Under the pieces are notes generated by a model. That model had not been told where the DNA came from, did no database searches, and saw nothing but the letters and a program-made list of their open reading frames with translations. A stretch of DNA of 64,000 nucleotides, taken from assembly GCA_946414435.1 (NCBI GenBank), contig CAMKOM010000004.1, positions 101,726 through 165,725 of the forward strand, read 5' to 3'. A program made the position numbers and the translations under genes. The stretch comes from an uncultured Bacteroidota bacterium. GTDB lineage: Bacteria > Bacteroidota > Bacteroidia > Bacteroidales > SZUA-534. The number at the start of each line of letters is the position of its first letter. Position 1 is the stretch's first letter. Below, piece by piece: positions 37,035 to 45,721 of the stretch.

Positions 37035-37616
37035 TTATATTGACTTCAAGGCTTTCTTAACCATATCTTCCACCTTCATTGTCGGGTCTTCCTTAAGCAG
37101 CTTGTCGAGTAGTTTCTCGACAAGATTCTTTTGGAAACCCAAAGCAACCAAAGCAGATAACGCTTCTTCGCGGTTTGTATTGCTTTGCGCGAACAAAAAA
37201 TCAGTGTTGGCCTCGGTTTTTCCGATTTTGTCCTTCAAATCGACAATCACACGCTCGGCTGTTTTCTGCCCAACGCCTTTCACACCTTTGATGAGACCAA
37301 CGTTACCGGTCAGCACGGCATCGCGCAACTCGTTGGCGCTCAGCGATGAAAGAATCATCCGCGCCGTATTGGCACCCACGCCCGAAACGGTGAGTAGCAG
37401 ACGGAACACCTCGCGTTCGGTCTTCGATGCAAAACCGTAAAAAAGTTGCGCATCCTCACGCACTATGTGGTGCAAAAAAATAATGGCTTGTTCCTTGCCC
37501 GACAGCGATGTGTATGTGTTCAGCGAAATGAGAATCATATAGCCAATGCCACCGTTGTCGATAACCACGTAGGCCGGCGTCAGTTCTGCAATTCGCCCTT
37601 GAATGTATTCGTACAT
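37035..37616 (-). CDS. ruvA: Holliday junction helicase subunit RuvA
   Basis: Tetrameric DNA-binding subunit of the RuvAB branch-migration motor. The 193 residues show the N-terminal OB fold (MYEYIQGRIAELTPAYVVID), the double helix-hairpin-helix region (LLTVSGVGANTARMILSS, LIKGVKGVGQKTAERVIVDL) and the C-terminal domain III that contacts RuvB. First gene of the operon with sprA and porQ. Confidence 0.96.
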   Translation of the reverse strand: MYEYIQGRIAELTPAYVVIDNGGIGYMILISLNTYTSLSGKEQAIIFLHHIVREDAQLFYGFASKTEREVFRLLLTVSGVGANTARMILSSLSANELRDAVLTGNVGLIKGVKGVGQKTAERVIVDLKDKIGKTEANTDFLFAQSNTNREEALSALVALGFQKNLVEKLLDKLLKEDPTMKVEDMVKKALKSI

Positions 37617-37649
37617 GATTCAGTTGTTTACTTTTATTTTATTAAGGTG

Positions 37650-37657
37650 CAAAAGTA
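37650..37657 (-). promoter_or_regulatory. Promoter -7 box of ruvA-sprA-porQ
   Basis: Minus-strand TACTTTTG, full TAnnTTTG match, 33 bases before the ruvA ATG. I see no other promoter inside the operon junctions. Confidence 0.6.
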
Positions 37658-37747
37658 GAAAAATTTAGGAATTAGGTGTCATATTGTGTTGTGGTTGAAA
37701 TTATTGTCAAAACAGCAAAATAAAATACCATACTAGCATTCGAAATA

Positions 37748-37778
37748 GTTGTTATTTCTAAAACCAATTATATTTTTG
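37748..37778 (+). promoter_or_regulatory. Promoter of rubrerythrin
   Basis: GTTG at 37748-37751, 19 bases, TATTTTTG at 37771-37778; leader about 32 bases. Confidence 0.6.
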
Positions 37779-37815
37779 TAATAATTATGGTAATTGGTAA
37801 ACAACTATAAATAAA

Positions 37816-38361
37816 ATGTATATGAATCTGAAAGGAACAAAAACAGAGGCCAACCTGCTAGCCGCTTTTGCCGGCGAATCGCAGGCTCGCAACAAATACA
37901 CTTACTACGCGTCGAAAGCCAAGAAAGACGGCTACGTGCAGATTGCCAACATTTTTGAAGAGACGGCTGCCAACGAAAAAGAGCACGCCAAAATCTGGTT
38001 CAAGCTGCTGCACGATGGTGCCATTCCAAGCACCATCGAAAACCTGAAAGACGCTGCCGACGGCGAGAACTACGAGTGGACCGATATGTACGCCAAGTTT
38101 GCCGCCGATGCCCGCGCAGAAGGTTTCGATAAGATTGCAACTCTGTTTGAAGAAGTAGGCAAGATTGAGCGTGAGCACGAAGAGCGTTATCGCAAACTGC
38201 TGGCCAACATTGAGGGCGGTCTGGTTTTCTCAAAAGACAACGATACCATCTGGCAGTGCTCGAACTGCGGCCACATTGTGGTTGGCAAAAAGGCTCCCGA
38301 GGTTTGCCCCGTCTGTGACCATCCGCAGTCGTATTTCCAAGTGAAAGCGGAAAATTATTAG
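37816..38361 (+). CDS. rbr: Rubrerythrin
   Basis: Di-iron peroxidase that reduces hydrogen peroxide in anaerobes. The 181 residues have the ferritin-like four-helix domain with iron ligands in [25 protein letters not shown] and [14 protein letters not shown], then a C-terminal rubredoxin with CSNCGH and CPVCDH. This is the classic order (diiron first, rubredoxin last). ATG at 37816 or 37822 could be the start. A second, reversed-order rubrerythrin follows 107 bases downstream. Confidence 0.95.
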   Translation: MYMNLKGTKTEANLLAAFAGESQARNKYTYYASKAKKDGYVQIANIFEETAANEKEHAKIWFKLLHDGAIPSTIENLKDAADGENYEWTDMYAKFAADARAEGFDKIATLFEEVGKIEREHEERYRKLLANIEGGLVFSKDNDTIWQCSNCGHIVVGKKAPEVCPVCDHPQSYFQVKAENY

Positions 38362-38468
38362 TTAAGGTGTTAGATGTTAGGTAATGGGTGTTTGTGGTTT
38401 CGTAAACAACACCCAACACCTGAAACCCAATACCAATTATTCAATAAATCTTTAAAATTCTTTCGGTT

Positions 38469-39023
38469 ATGAAGAAGAAATTTGTTTGTCCGATTTGCGG
38501 ATTTGTGTATGAAGGCGAAGAGGCACCTGAGCGTTGCCCACAGTGTAAACAGCTTGTTGCCGGCAAATGGAAAGAGCTTGCCGCCGACGCTGATTTGAAT
38601 TTTGTTACCGAGCATGTTCTTGGCGTTGCAAAAGATACTGACGACCAAATGAAGAAAGACCTGAACGCGCACTTTATGGGTGAGGCCACCGAGGTGGGTA
38701 TGTACTTGGCAATGAGCCGCCAAGCCGACCGCGAAGGCTATCCTGAGATTGCCGAGGCTTTCAAGCGCTATGCTTTTGAAGAGGCCGAGCACTGCGCCAA
38801 ATTTGCCGAATTGCTGGGCGAGGTTGTCTGGGATACCAAGACCAACCTTGAGAAACGTATGCACGCCGAGGCAGGCGCCTGCGAAGACAAGATGCGCATA
38901 GCCAAACGCGCCAAAGAGCTCAACCTTGACGCCATCCATGACACTGTTCACGAGATGGCCAAAGACGAAGCTCGTCACGGACAAGGCTTTGTTGGTTTGT
39001 TCAAACGCTATTTTGGAAAATAA
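38469..39023 (+). CDS. Reverse rubrerythrin (rubredoxin domain first)
   Basis: A 184-residue protein with the domains in the opposite order: an N-terminal rubredoxin (cysteines 7, 10, 23, 26) and a ferritin-like domain with [37 protein letters not shown] and [10 protein letters not shown]. Reverse rubrerythrins reduce peroxide with electrons from NADH-linked partners. The leader between it and rbr holds a GGGTGTT/AACACCC hairpin that might attenuate readthrough. A bidirectional terminator follows. Confidence 0.92.
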   Translation: MKKKFVCPICGFVYEGEEAPERCPQCKQLVAGKWKELAADADLNFVTEHVLGVAKDTDDQMKKDLNAHFMGEATEVGMYLAMSRQADREGYPEIAEAFKRYAFEEAEHCAKFAELLGEVVWDTKTNLEKRMHAEAGACEDKMRIAKRAKELNLDAIHDTVHEMAKDEARHGQGFVGLFKRYFGK

Positions 39024-39041
39024 TCGGAATCGGCTATAAAC

Positions 39042-39078
39042 AAAAAGCGCAACCGCCAATCAGCAGTTGCGCTTTTTT
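39042..39078. terminator. Bidirectional terminator between reverse rubrerythrin and the ftsB-like gene
   Basis: AAAAAGCGCAAC (39042-39053) pairs with GTTGCGCTTTTTT (39066-39078); poly-A and poly-T flanks serve both strands. Confidence 0.88.
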
Positions 39079-39093
39079 ATTGATTTTTTTCTC

Positions 39094-39399
39094 CTACTTC
39101 TCCACTATAACAAAAACATCCTCATCCGATTTTTTCATAAGATATTGCTCGCGGGCAAATTTTTCAAGATTCTCGTCATCGGTTTCAAGTTCTTTTGTGC
39201 GTTGAATATCTGTTTCTATCTTTTTGGCATAATACTCTTTCTGAGCTTTCATCTCGCGCAATTTGCGCAAATCCGACAACCGGTTAAGTAGGTTATTTTG
39301 ATCAAAAAATAAAATCCACAACAAAAATATCAAACTAGCTATCACATATTTATTGTTCAGCCGTTCAATCATTTTTCCCCATTTCGGATCTATTTGCAT
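39094..39399 (-). CDS. FtsB/DivIC-like cell division protein
   Basis: A 101-residue bitopic membrane protein: short cytosolic start, one membrane span (YVIASLIFLLWILFF, about 19-33), then a coiled coil (LRKLREMKAQKEYYAKKIETD) and the conserved LEKFAREQYLMKK segment of septum formation initiators. It would join FtsL and FtsQ at the division site. Single gene, divergent from dnaN. Confidence 0.88.
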   Translation of the reverse strand: MQIDPKWGKMIERLNNKYVIASLIFLLWILFFDQNNLLNRLSDLRKLREMKAQKEYYAKKIETDIQRTKELETDDENLEKFAREQYLMKKSDEDVFVIVEK

Positions 39400-39421
39400 A
39401 CCGCAGCCTATTTTCTAACGG

Positions 39422-39429
39422 CAAATGTA
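39422..39429 (-). promoter_or_regulatory. Promoter -7 box of the ftsB-like gene
   Basis: Minus-strand TACATTTG, 22 bases before the ATG at 39399. Confidence 0.55.
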
Positions 39430-39514
39430 ACGTATTCCATTTTATTTTTCACGACATTGTATGGTTGTTGAAATAATAATTGAAAAATGAACGGGGCTAA
39501 AAAAACAATTTTTG

Positions 39515-39562
39515 TACATTTGGGCGTTTCGGCTTACGCCGGAAAAGTCATCAAAAAATGAC
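39515..39562 (+). promoter_or_regulatory. dnaN promoter -7 box and two-hairpin leader
   Basis: TACATTTG at 39515-39522 is a full -7 match. The leader of about 60 bases then folds into GGCGT/ACGCC (39523-39527 with 39536-39540) and GTCAT/ATGAC (39547-39551 with 39558-39562). No T run follows either, so these are not terminators. Confidence 0.5.
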
Positions 39563-39588
39563 ATATTAACTATTAATAATACAGACAA

Positions 39589-40710
39589 ATGAATTTTATT
39601 GTATCAAGCAGGCAGATTCTCAATCATCTGCAGACCGTAAGCCGTGTGATAAGTAACAAGAACACTTTGGCCATTCTCGACAATTTTTTGTTCGATCTAA
39701 ATGAAAACAAATTGACAGTTACTGCTTCTGATGTTGAAACCACCATGATAACAACCTTTGATGTTGACAGTGCTTCCGGCTCGGGCGTTGTGGCTCTCAA
39801 TGCAAAGCGTCTTATCGACACCCTGAAAGGTTTTCCTGAGCAACCATTGACTTTCAATATCGATGACAATACGAAAAAGGTTGTTATTGTTTCAGAAAAT
39901 GGTAAATATGAAATGCCCGGCGTCGACGGTTCTGATTTTCCGCAAGTGCAAAATCTGCAAGACGGCACCATCAATGTTGAAATGAATGCCGACGCTTTGT
40001 TGCAAGGTGTTACAAAAACTTTATTTGCCGCCTCAACTGACGAGTACCGTCCAATTATAACCGGTATTTTTATTGAATTATCTGAAGGAAAAGCAAAATT
40101 TGTGGCCACCGACGCACACAAACTGGTTCGCTATAGTCGCAGCGATGTTAAATTTGAAAGCGACGGATCTTTCATCCTGCCGCCAAAACCTGCCGGATTG
40201 CTGAAAAACATCCTTCCGAAAGACGATAGTGTTGTTACAGTGTCTTTTGATAAGAAAAACGCTGTTATCAAGTTTGGAGAATATACTCTTTTGTGCCGGT
40301 TGATCGAAGGTAATTATCCTAATTATCAGGCCATTATTCCAAATGACGTTCCTCGCAAACTCACTGTTGAGCGTGCTCCGCTGTGCGATTGCCTGCGCCG
40401 TGTCGAGGTTTTCTCTAACCAAGCCAACAACTTGATTAAATTGTCAATAATGGCCAACCAATTGGTGGTTTCGGCACAAGACATCGATTTCTCAGTTTCG
40501 GCAAGCGAGCGTGTAAGCTGCCAATATGAAGGAGAAGACATGGAAATAGGTTTCAAATCATCGTTCTTGATAGATATATTATCATATCTGAATTGCAATG
40601 ATGTGGTTATCAACCTTTCTAATCCCAACAAGGCTGGTACCTTTGTGCCTCTTGACAAAAATTCGGCTGATGAAGATGTTTTGATGCTTCTCTGCCCAAT
40701 GCAACTCTAG
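39589..40710 (+). CDS. dnaN: DNA polymerase III beta sliding clamp
   Basis: Ring-shaped processivity factor of DNA polymerase III, 373 residues in three similar domains. Marks include the start FIVSSRQILNHLQTVSRVI, ILDNFLFDL, DGSDFP in the first domain, ATDAHKLVRYS in the second and IGFKSSFLIDILSYL with the terminal VLMLLCPMQL, which contributes to the protein-binding pocket. Not next to dnaA or recF, as is common in Bacteroidota. Own promoter and terminator. Confidence 0.97.
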   Translation: MNFIVSSRQILNHLQTVSRVISNKNTLAILDNFLFDLNENKLTVTASDVETTMITTFDVDSASGSGVVALNAKRLIDTLKGFPEQPLTFNIDDNTKKVVIVSENGKYEMPGVDGSDFPQVQNLQDGTINVEMNADALLQGVTKTLFAASTDEYRPIITGIFIELSEGKAKFVATDAHKLVRYSRSDVKFESDGSFILPPKPAGLLKNILPKDDSVVTVSFDKKNAVIKFGEYTLLCRLIEGNYPNYQAIIPNDVPRKLTVERAPLCDCLRRVEVFSNQANNLIKLSIMANQLVVSAQDIDFSVSASERVSCQYEGEDMEIGFKSSFLIDILSYLNCNDVVINLSNPNKAGTFVPLDKNSADEDVLMLLCPMQL

Positions 40711-40749
40711 CTATTTTTCTATCCGATAGTATAAATCGTGTTAAGTATT

Positions 40750-40787
40750 GTCCCGAAAGAACTTGAATGTTTTTTCGGGACTTTTTT
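40750..40787 (+). terminator. Terminator of dnaN
   Basis: GTCCCGAAA (40750-40758) pairs with TTTCGGGAC (40773-40781), followed by six T. Confidence 0.9.
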
Positions 40788-40847
40788 GCTTTATATGGTT
40801 CGACATAAAAAATATGTCCGTTTTTTTCGAACATGCCGCAAATACAT

Positions 40848-40855
40848 TAATTTTG
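40848..40855 (+). promoter_or_regulatory. Promoter -7 box of DUF4271-hemD
   Basis: TAATTTTG matches TAnnTTTG, 22 bases before the ATG at 40878. A small hairpin GACATA/TATGTC (40802-40818) lies upstream. Confidence 0.55.
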
Positions 40856-40877
40856 CGACCATTATTGATTTTCATCA

Positions 40878-42134
40878 ATGAGTTTTTCGCAACACAACGG
40901 CTTTTTGTCCGACACAACGGCCATTATAGCACCAGCCAATTCGGTGGTGATGTCGCGCCAAACGCTTGATTTCGGTGGCGTAGACGCTTTCCGTGTTGAC
41001 TCTAGCCGGTTGGAACCGAAAAAAAACTATACCCCCGTTATTAAAACTGTTCCTTACATTCCTGTTGATGACACCATTGAACATCCTTCCTACGATGTGT
41101 TGACAGGTTCTTTCATTATTGAACACGACGGGTCGATAGCTTCGCAATTGAAAATCAATCCTATTTGTCCTATCAGCGACAGCGCGTTGAAAGGAAGTTC
41201 CATAGTGGCTGTTGAACCACCTAAAACTCTAATAAAATCTGCAAGTACCAAAGTTACTGTTGACGAAAGTCCTTCAACCCCCGTTCTTGTACAAATAGAA
41301 GAAAAACCCGCGACTGATTTCTCTATTACAAATGATACAGTTACACCTGTTTCTGACACTACTTTGGCTTTCAGTGCCGACACCACTGATAATGACACCA
41401 TTTTAGTTGAACATACACAAAAAGTTTTTGCCGAAAAAGAAGGAAAACCATTACAACGAAAAACGGACCATCTTCTGTTCAACAAATCAGTAGCCGACAC
41501 CGACTGGATGGTTGGTGTGGTGATTTTTGTTGGTTTGTTATTCGCTTGGATAAGGATGATTTATGGTAAATACATTGGTATGCTAATGCAATCCGCTGTC
41601 AATTTCTTTACTGCACGCAGGGTTTATGAAGAGGCAAATATGGTACGCGGACGGGTTTTCCTATTACTCAACATCATTTTCTTCATCAATATAGGCGTGT
41701 TTGCCCAACAATGTGCCGGTTTGTTTGGTTTTAAACTTGATAACACTTCTGGATTTGTGCAGTTCGGTATTTTTTCACTATCCTTTTTTGCTTTTTATTT
41801 GATTAAAACCATCATCCTTAAAATTCTCGATTTCATATTTGACACTCGGGCGTTTGGAGCCTACAATTTCAACATTTACCTTTACAATAAGGTGTATGGA
41901 CTGATTCTGCTGCCTTTTATTGCTGTAATTCCGTTTGTATCTGAAAATATCGTTGAAAAGCTTGTGTGGGTTGGAATGGCAATCTTTGTGCTGTTCTATA
42001 TTTTCACACTTTTCAGAGGATTACGAATTTGTATAAAAAATAGAGTTTCGATTTTTTATTTGTTTTTCTACCTTTGTGCCCTTGAAATTTTACCCCTTCT
42101 GACTATATACAAGTTCCTTACGGAATATATGTAG
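40878..42134 (+). CDS. DUF4271 membrane protein
   Basis: A 418-residue protein. The first 200 residues are polar, Ser/Thr/Val-rich and probably disordered, with no signal peptide. After KSVADTDWMVGV come about five or six membrane spans (VVIFVGLLFAWIRMIYG, VFLLLNIIFFINIGVFA, FSLSFFAFYLIKTIILK, YGLILLPFIAVIPFV, IFVLFYIFTLFRG and a last one). This span set with NFFTARRVYEE is the DUF4271 pattern, a Bacteroidota family usually found just before hemD, as here (40-base gap). Function unknown. Confidence 0.82.
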   Translation: MSFSQHNGFLSDTTAIIAPANSVVMSRQTLDFGGVDAFRVDSSRLEPKKNYTPVIKTVPYIPVDDTIEHPSYDVLTGSFIIEHDGSIASQLKINPICPISDSALKGSSIVAVEPPKTLIKSASTKVTVDESPSTPVLVQIEEKPATDFSITNDTVTPVSDTTLAFSADTTDNDTILVEHTQKVFAEKEGKPLQRKTDHLLFNKSVADTDWMVGVVIFVGLLFAWIRMIYGKYIGMLMQSAVNFFTARRVYEEANMVRGRVFLLLNIIFFINIGVFAQQCAGLFGFKLDNTSGFVQFGIFSLSFFAFYLIKTIILKILDFIFDTRAFGAYNFNIYLYNKVYGLILLPFIAVIPFVSENIVEKLVWVGMAIFVLFYIFTLFRGLRICIKNRVSIFYLFFYLCALEILPLLTIYKFLTEYM

Positions 42135-42174
42135 CAGCGGGATTGTGTGAAGTTTAACTAAAAACTATCCGACC

Positions 42175-42936
42175 TTGAAAATAAAGAAAATTCTGGTTTC
42201 GCAACCGCAACCAACGACCGAAAAGTCGCCGTATTTTGATTTGGCTGAAAAGTACAATCTGAAAATCGATTTTAGGCCATTCATTACTGTAAGGCCCGTT
42301 GAAGCCAAAGAGTTCCGTAAAGAGAGAATCAATATTCTCGACCATACGGCTGTGATTTTCACTAGCAAGAACGCCATCGACCACTTGTTCCGCATTTGCG
42401 AGGAAGTGCGCGTCACATTGCCCGACACTATGAAATATTTCTGCATCACTGAGGCTGTCGCTCTCTATCTTCAGAAATATATCACATATCGGAAACGTAA
42501 GATTTTCTTCGCACAAAATGGCAAGTTCGATGAGCTGATTTCACTGATTGACAAGCATCGCGAAGACAAATTCCTGCTGCCGTCGTCAGACAAATACAAA
42601 CCCGAAGTGATTGAAAAACTCACTGCACACAACATCAACCACACTTTGGCCATTTTGTACCAAACTGTTCCGACTGATATGTCGGACATTGCCGACCAAA
42701 ACTACGATGTGATGTGCTTCTTCAGCCCTGAAGGTATCAAATCGCTGAAATCAAACTTCCCTAATTTTGAGCAGAACGACATAAAAATCGCAGCTCTTGG
42801 GCCAACTACTGCAAAAGCTGTTGAAGAAGCCAATCTCAGGCTCGACATCAAAGCCCCAACGCCTGAGGCACCATCGATGCCGGCTGCGCTCGATTTGTTC
42901 ATTAAGGAATTGAACAAGGCTTGCAAAAAGAACTAA
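42175..42936 (+). CDS. hemD: Uroporphyrinogen-III synthase
   Basis: Closes and inverts ring D of hydroxymethylbilane in heme/siroheme synthesis. The 253 residues show the two-lobe HemD pattern: start KKILVSQPQP, FTSKNAIDHLF near 60, then MCFFSPEGIKSLKSNF and AALGPTTAKAVEEANL in the second lobe, and the final TPEAPSMPAALDLF. The start codon is TTG at 42175; no nearby ATG fits. Probably co-transcribed with DUF4271. Confidence 0.88.
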   Translation: MKIKKILVSQPQPTTEKSPYFDLAEKYNLKIDFRPFITVRPVEAKEFRKERINILDHTAVIFTSKNAIDHLFRICEEVRVTLPDTMKYFCITEAVALYLQKYITYRKRKIFFAQNGKFDELISLIDKHREDKFLLPSSDKYKPEVIEKLTAHNINHTLAILYQTVPTDMSDIADQNYDVMCFFSPEGIKSLKSNFPNFEQNDIKIAALGPTTAKAVEEANLRLDIKAPTPEAPSMPAALDLFIKELNKACKKN

Positions 42937-42955
42937 CGGTTTAAACCAAATATTT

Positions 42956-42982
42956 AAAGCGGCTCAAAAAGCCGCTTTTTTT
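42956..42982 (+). terminator. Terminator of hemD
   Basis: AAAGCGGCT (42956-42964) pairs with AGCCGCTTT (42970-42978), then T's; 20 bases after the stop. Confidence 0.9.
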
Positions 42983-43060
42983 GTGTTTTTACCTGCGGTT
43001 TTGAACACCGCACTATTCATAAACTGCTTAACGCAACGCGAAAAACGACTTTTTATTCGA

Positions 43061-43068
43061 TAATTTTG
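43061..43068 (+). promoter_or_regulatory. Promoter -7 box of the PafA-like gene
   Basis: TAATTTTG, full TAnnTTTG match, 10-19 bases before the candidate ATGs at 43078 and 43087. It overlaps the TTG at 43066, which therefore cannot be the start. Confidence 0.6.
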
Positions 43069-43086
43069 CTCGAAACAATGTTGTTT

Positions 43087-44733
43087 ATGAAAGCAAAAAT
43101 ATTGGCCGTCAGCCTGCTTGCGGCACTCATTCTGTGGGGACCGGAACTGATGGCGCAGAAACGCAGAAACATACCTTCGGAAAAACCGCAATTGATTATC
43201 GGAATTGTTGTGGAATCAATGCGTTACGATTATATCCACCGCTATTGGGACAACTTTGGCGAAGGCGGATTCCGGCGGCTCATTGGCGAGGGCGCGCTCT
43301 GCCGCAACGCCAATTACAACTATATGCTCACGCAGACATCGCCGGGCTACGCAACCATCGCAACAGGCTGTGAGCCAATTGTTCACGGAATTGTGAGCGA
43401 CGCGTGGTACGTTCAACTGCAAGAGAAAAACATTGGCGCTGCTTTCGACGAGAAAGAGAAACCCGTGGGCGCCGAAATTGAGAAAGGGACCTACTCGCCG
43501 CGCAACATCCTGACAACCACCTTCACCGACGAAATGAAACTCTTCAGCAATAACCGTTCGAAGGTGTTTGCGGTGTCGCTGAACCCCACAACAGCCGTTC
43601 TGCCTGCCGGCCACATTGCCGACGCCGCCTACTGGTTCGACGACGCGTCGGGGCTTTGGGTGACAAGCAGTTACTATGCCGACTCGCTGCCTGCGTGGGT
43701 TAACGAGTTCAACGGCAAGAAGTTCCCCGATATGTACATTGAAAAAGACTGGCTGCCGCTGCTGCCGCCCGAAAAATACCGTGCCGGCTCGGAACGCGGG
43801 CAGTCGAAAAACGCGGGATTCTCAGGCGACAATGTGCTGGGCAAGAAAATCAACAATCTGCTCAAGCGCACAAAGCACTACAGCAAACTGAAATCGAATC
43901 CAGCGGGCAACAGCCTTGTCAAGGATTTTTGCGTGAACGCCATTGTGAATGAGCAACTTGGCCAAGACGACGACACCGACTTTCTGAGCATCGCCTTTTC
44001 GGCTTCGGCCGACGTGAGCATCGCATGCGGGCCAAACTCTGTCGAACTCGAAGACCTTTACATCCGGCTCGACCGCGACTTGGAACATTTTCTGCAGTTT
44101 ATCGACGAAAATGTGGGCCGCAACAACGTGCTCATCTACCTGACTTCAGACCATGGCACGTCGTACAATCCGGCAATGCTGCAGGCAAACAACATTCCGG
44201 CCGGCACCTTCAACGCCGACCGCGCCGTTATGCTCTTGGGCACCTATCTGAACGCAAAATACGACAAAGGGAAATGGGTTTCGGCCTATCACAACAATCA
44301 GATTTATTTGAACCACAATCTGATAGAGACGGCTGGAATGAAGGTTCAGGATTTTGAGAATGTGGTTTGCGATTTTATGCTGCAGTTTTCGGGTGTGGCC
44401 AACGCCATCTCGGCATCGACCTTAAAATCAACCACTTTCACCGACGGCATTATGCGCCAAATGCAGAACTCGTTCAACCCAAAGCGCTCGGGCGACGTGA
44501 TTATCTGCCTTGAGCCGGGCTGGATTGCGCAGGGCTCGGGCGTGAGCAGCGCAAACTCGGGCTACAACTACGACACTCACGTTCCGCTCATCTGGTACGG
44601 CTGGAAGATTAAGCGCACGCGCCTGAATCAGAACATCGACATCCGCGACATTGCCCCCACAATCGCTAATTTCCTTGACATTCCGTTCCCGAACGGCACC
44701 ACAGGCAGCGTGATTGAAGGACTGGTGCAGTGA
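43087..44733 (+). CDS. PafA-like alkaline phosphatase / phosphodiesterase
   Basis: A periplasmic, zinc-dependent phosphatase of the alkaline phosphatase superfamily; 548 residues from ATG 43087 (551 from 43078). Signal peptide ILAVSLLAALILWG with cleavage after MAQ. The nucleophile is the threonine at about 84 in TSPGYATIATG, with GIVSDAWY after it; metal ligands follow in YLTSDHGTS near 350 and the late DTHVPLIWYG near 495. These and the length fit PafA, the phosphate-irrepressible phosphomonoesterase of Bacteroidota. The short leader implies weak or simple regulation. Confidence 0.88.
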   Translation: MKAKILAVSLLAALILWGPELMAQKRRNIPSEKPQLIIGIVVESMRYDYIHRYWDNFGEGGFRRLIGEGALCRNANYNYMLTQTSPGYATIATGCEPIVHGIVSDAWYVQLQEKNIGAAFDEKEKPVGAEIEKGTYSPRNILTTTFTDEMKLFSNNRSKVFAVSLNPTTAVLPAGHIADAAYWFDDASGLWVTSSYYADSLPAWVNEFNGKKFPDMYIEKDWLPLLPPEKYRAGSERGQSKNAGFSGDNVLGKKINNLLKRTKHYSKLKSNPAGNSLVKDFCVNAIVNEQLGQDDDTDFLSIAFSASADVSIACGPNSVELEDLYIRLDRDLEHFLQFIDENVGRNNVLIYLTSDHGTSYNPAMLQANNIPAGTFNADRAVMLLGTYLNAKYDKGKWVSAYHNNQIYLNHNLIETAGMKVQDFENVVCDFMLQFSGVANAISASTLKSTTFTDGIMRQMQNSFNPKRSGDVIICLEPGWIAQGSGVSSANSGYNYDTHVPLIWYGWKIKRTRLNQNIDIRDIAPTIANFLDIPFPNGTTGSVIEGLVQ

Positions 44734-44821
44734 GAGTTGTTGTAATGATTTTTAAAAAACAGTCGTGCTTCTTTTATAGCCTTTTTCAAATGGTTTTAAT
44801 TAAAAATACCTAATAAAAGTG

Positions 44822-44853
44822 TTTGTTTTTTACCATTACGCAACTTATTTTTG
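44822..44853 (+). promoter_or_regulatory. Promoter of the secreted-protein pair at 44.9 kb
   Basis: TTTG at 44822-44825, 20 bases, TATTTTTG at 44846-44853. The leader holds a small hairpin CAATC/GATTG (about 44861-44877). Confidence 0.65.
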
Positions 44854-44897
44854 TTGTCACAATCAATGAAAGATTGTAGCATTTAAATAACTTCAAC

Positions 44898-45710
44898 ATG
44901 TTTAAAAAATTAATTCTTACCATTGTAGCATTTGGTGCATTACAATGTTTTGCACAAAGCCAATTTTCACCTTTTTCAACCTCAACAACATCGAAAAAGG
45001 GTAGTTTCTCAGGTGGTATGGTGTTTTTTGCACCACCATTACAAAACGTTGGTAATCAGTATTTACGGTTGGGTATGACTCAGATTGTTGCTTCTGATGA
45101 TGCTCATACCCACAATATTGTTACCGATGAAGCTGTGGCAGCCACTTGTACTAAAGACGGACTCTCTGAAGGTACGCATTGCTCGGTTTGTCACATGATA
45201 CTCAAAGAGCAAACGATAATTCCTGCCAAAGGACACAAAATTGCCATTGATTTGTCTGTTGATTCAACATCATCTGACAACATTTTTGTTTTAGCTGGTG
45301 CTCGTTGTGCTGTTTGCGGTTCTATAATTGTCCCGCAGTTTAAACTGCAAATTATCGGTCAAACCATTGTGATCGACACCACAATTGTAGCAAATGGCTC
45401 AACAGTTAGAATTGACACTACAATTATCTTGAACAGACCATTACCAACCGATACTACAATTGTTGTAGGTATTGCCGATGTCAACAGATTGGCAACAGTT
45501 TTTCCAAACCCTGCAACAGATTTTATCAACATTGATGCAGATGATGACTGTATTTGCCTTATTTACAATGATAAAGGGAATGCTGTTCTTCGACGCAAAC
45601 TATCTAACGGTAAACAGATAAACATTTCTGGTCTTGTGCCTGGAAATTATATTCTTGAACTTATAAAAAACAATATATCAATAACTTCAATAAAATTTAT
45701 CAAACAATAA
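44898..45710 (+). CDS. Secreted T9SS cargo with a CX10CX2CX14H unit
   Basis: A 270-residue exported protein: signal peptide (KLILTIVAFGALQCFAQS), a short linker, one full Cys/His unit (ATCTKDGLSEGTHCSVC, then KGH), and a second, shorter piece (GARCAVCGS). Repeated IDTTII stretches follow, then a T9SS type A sorting domain (VFPNPATDFINI, GNYILELIKN) of about 75 residues. It shares the Cys/His unit with the large proteins at 24.5 and 62.2 kb. Eleven bases before the next gene, so the two are co-transcribed. Function unknown. Confidence 0.75.
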   Translation: MFKKLILTIVAFGALQCFAQSQFSPFSTSTTSKKGSFSGGMVFFAPPLQNVGNQYLRLGMTQIVASDDAHTHNIVTDEAVAATCTKDGLSEGTHCSVCHMILKEQTIIPAKGHKIAIDLSVDSTSSDNIFVLAGARCAVCGSIIVPQFKLQIIGQTIVIDTTIVANGSTVRIDTTIILNRPLPTDTTIVVGIADVNRLATVFPNPATDFINIDADDDCICLIYNDKGNAVLRRKLSNGKQINISGLVPGNYILELIKNNISITSIKFIKQ

Positions 45711-45721
45711 AAAGTATTATC

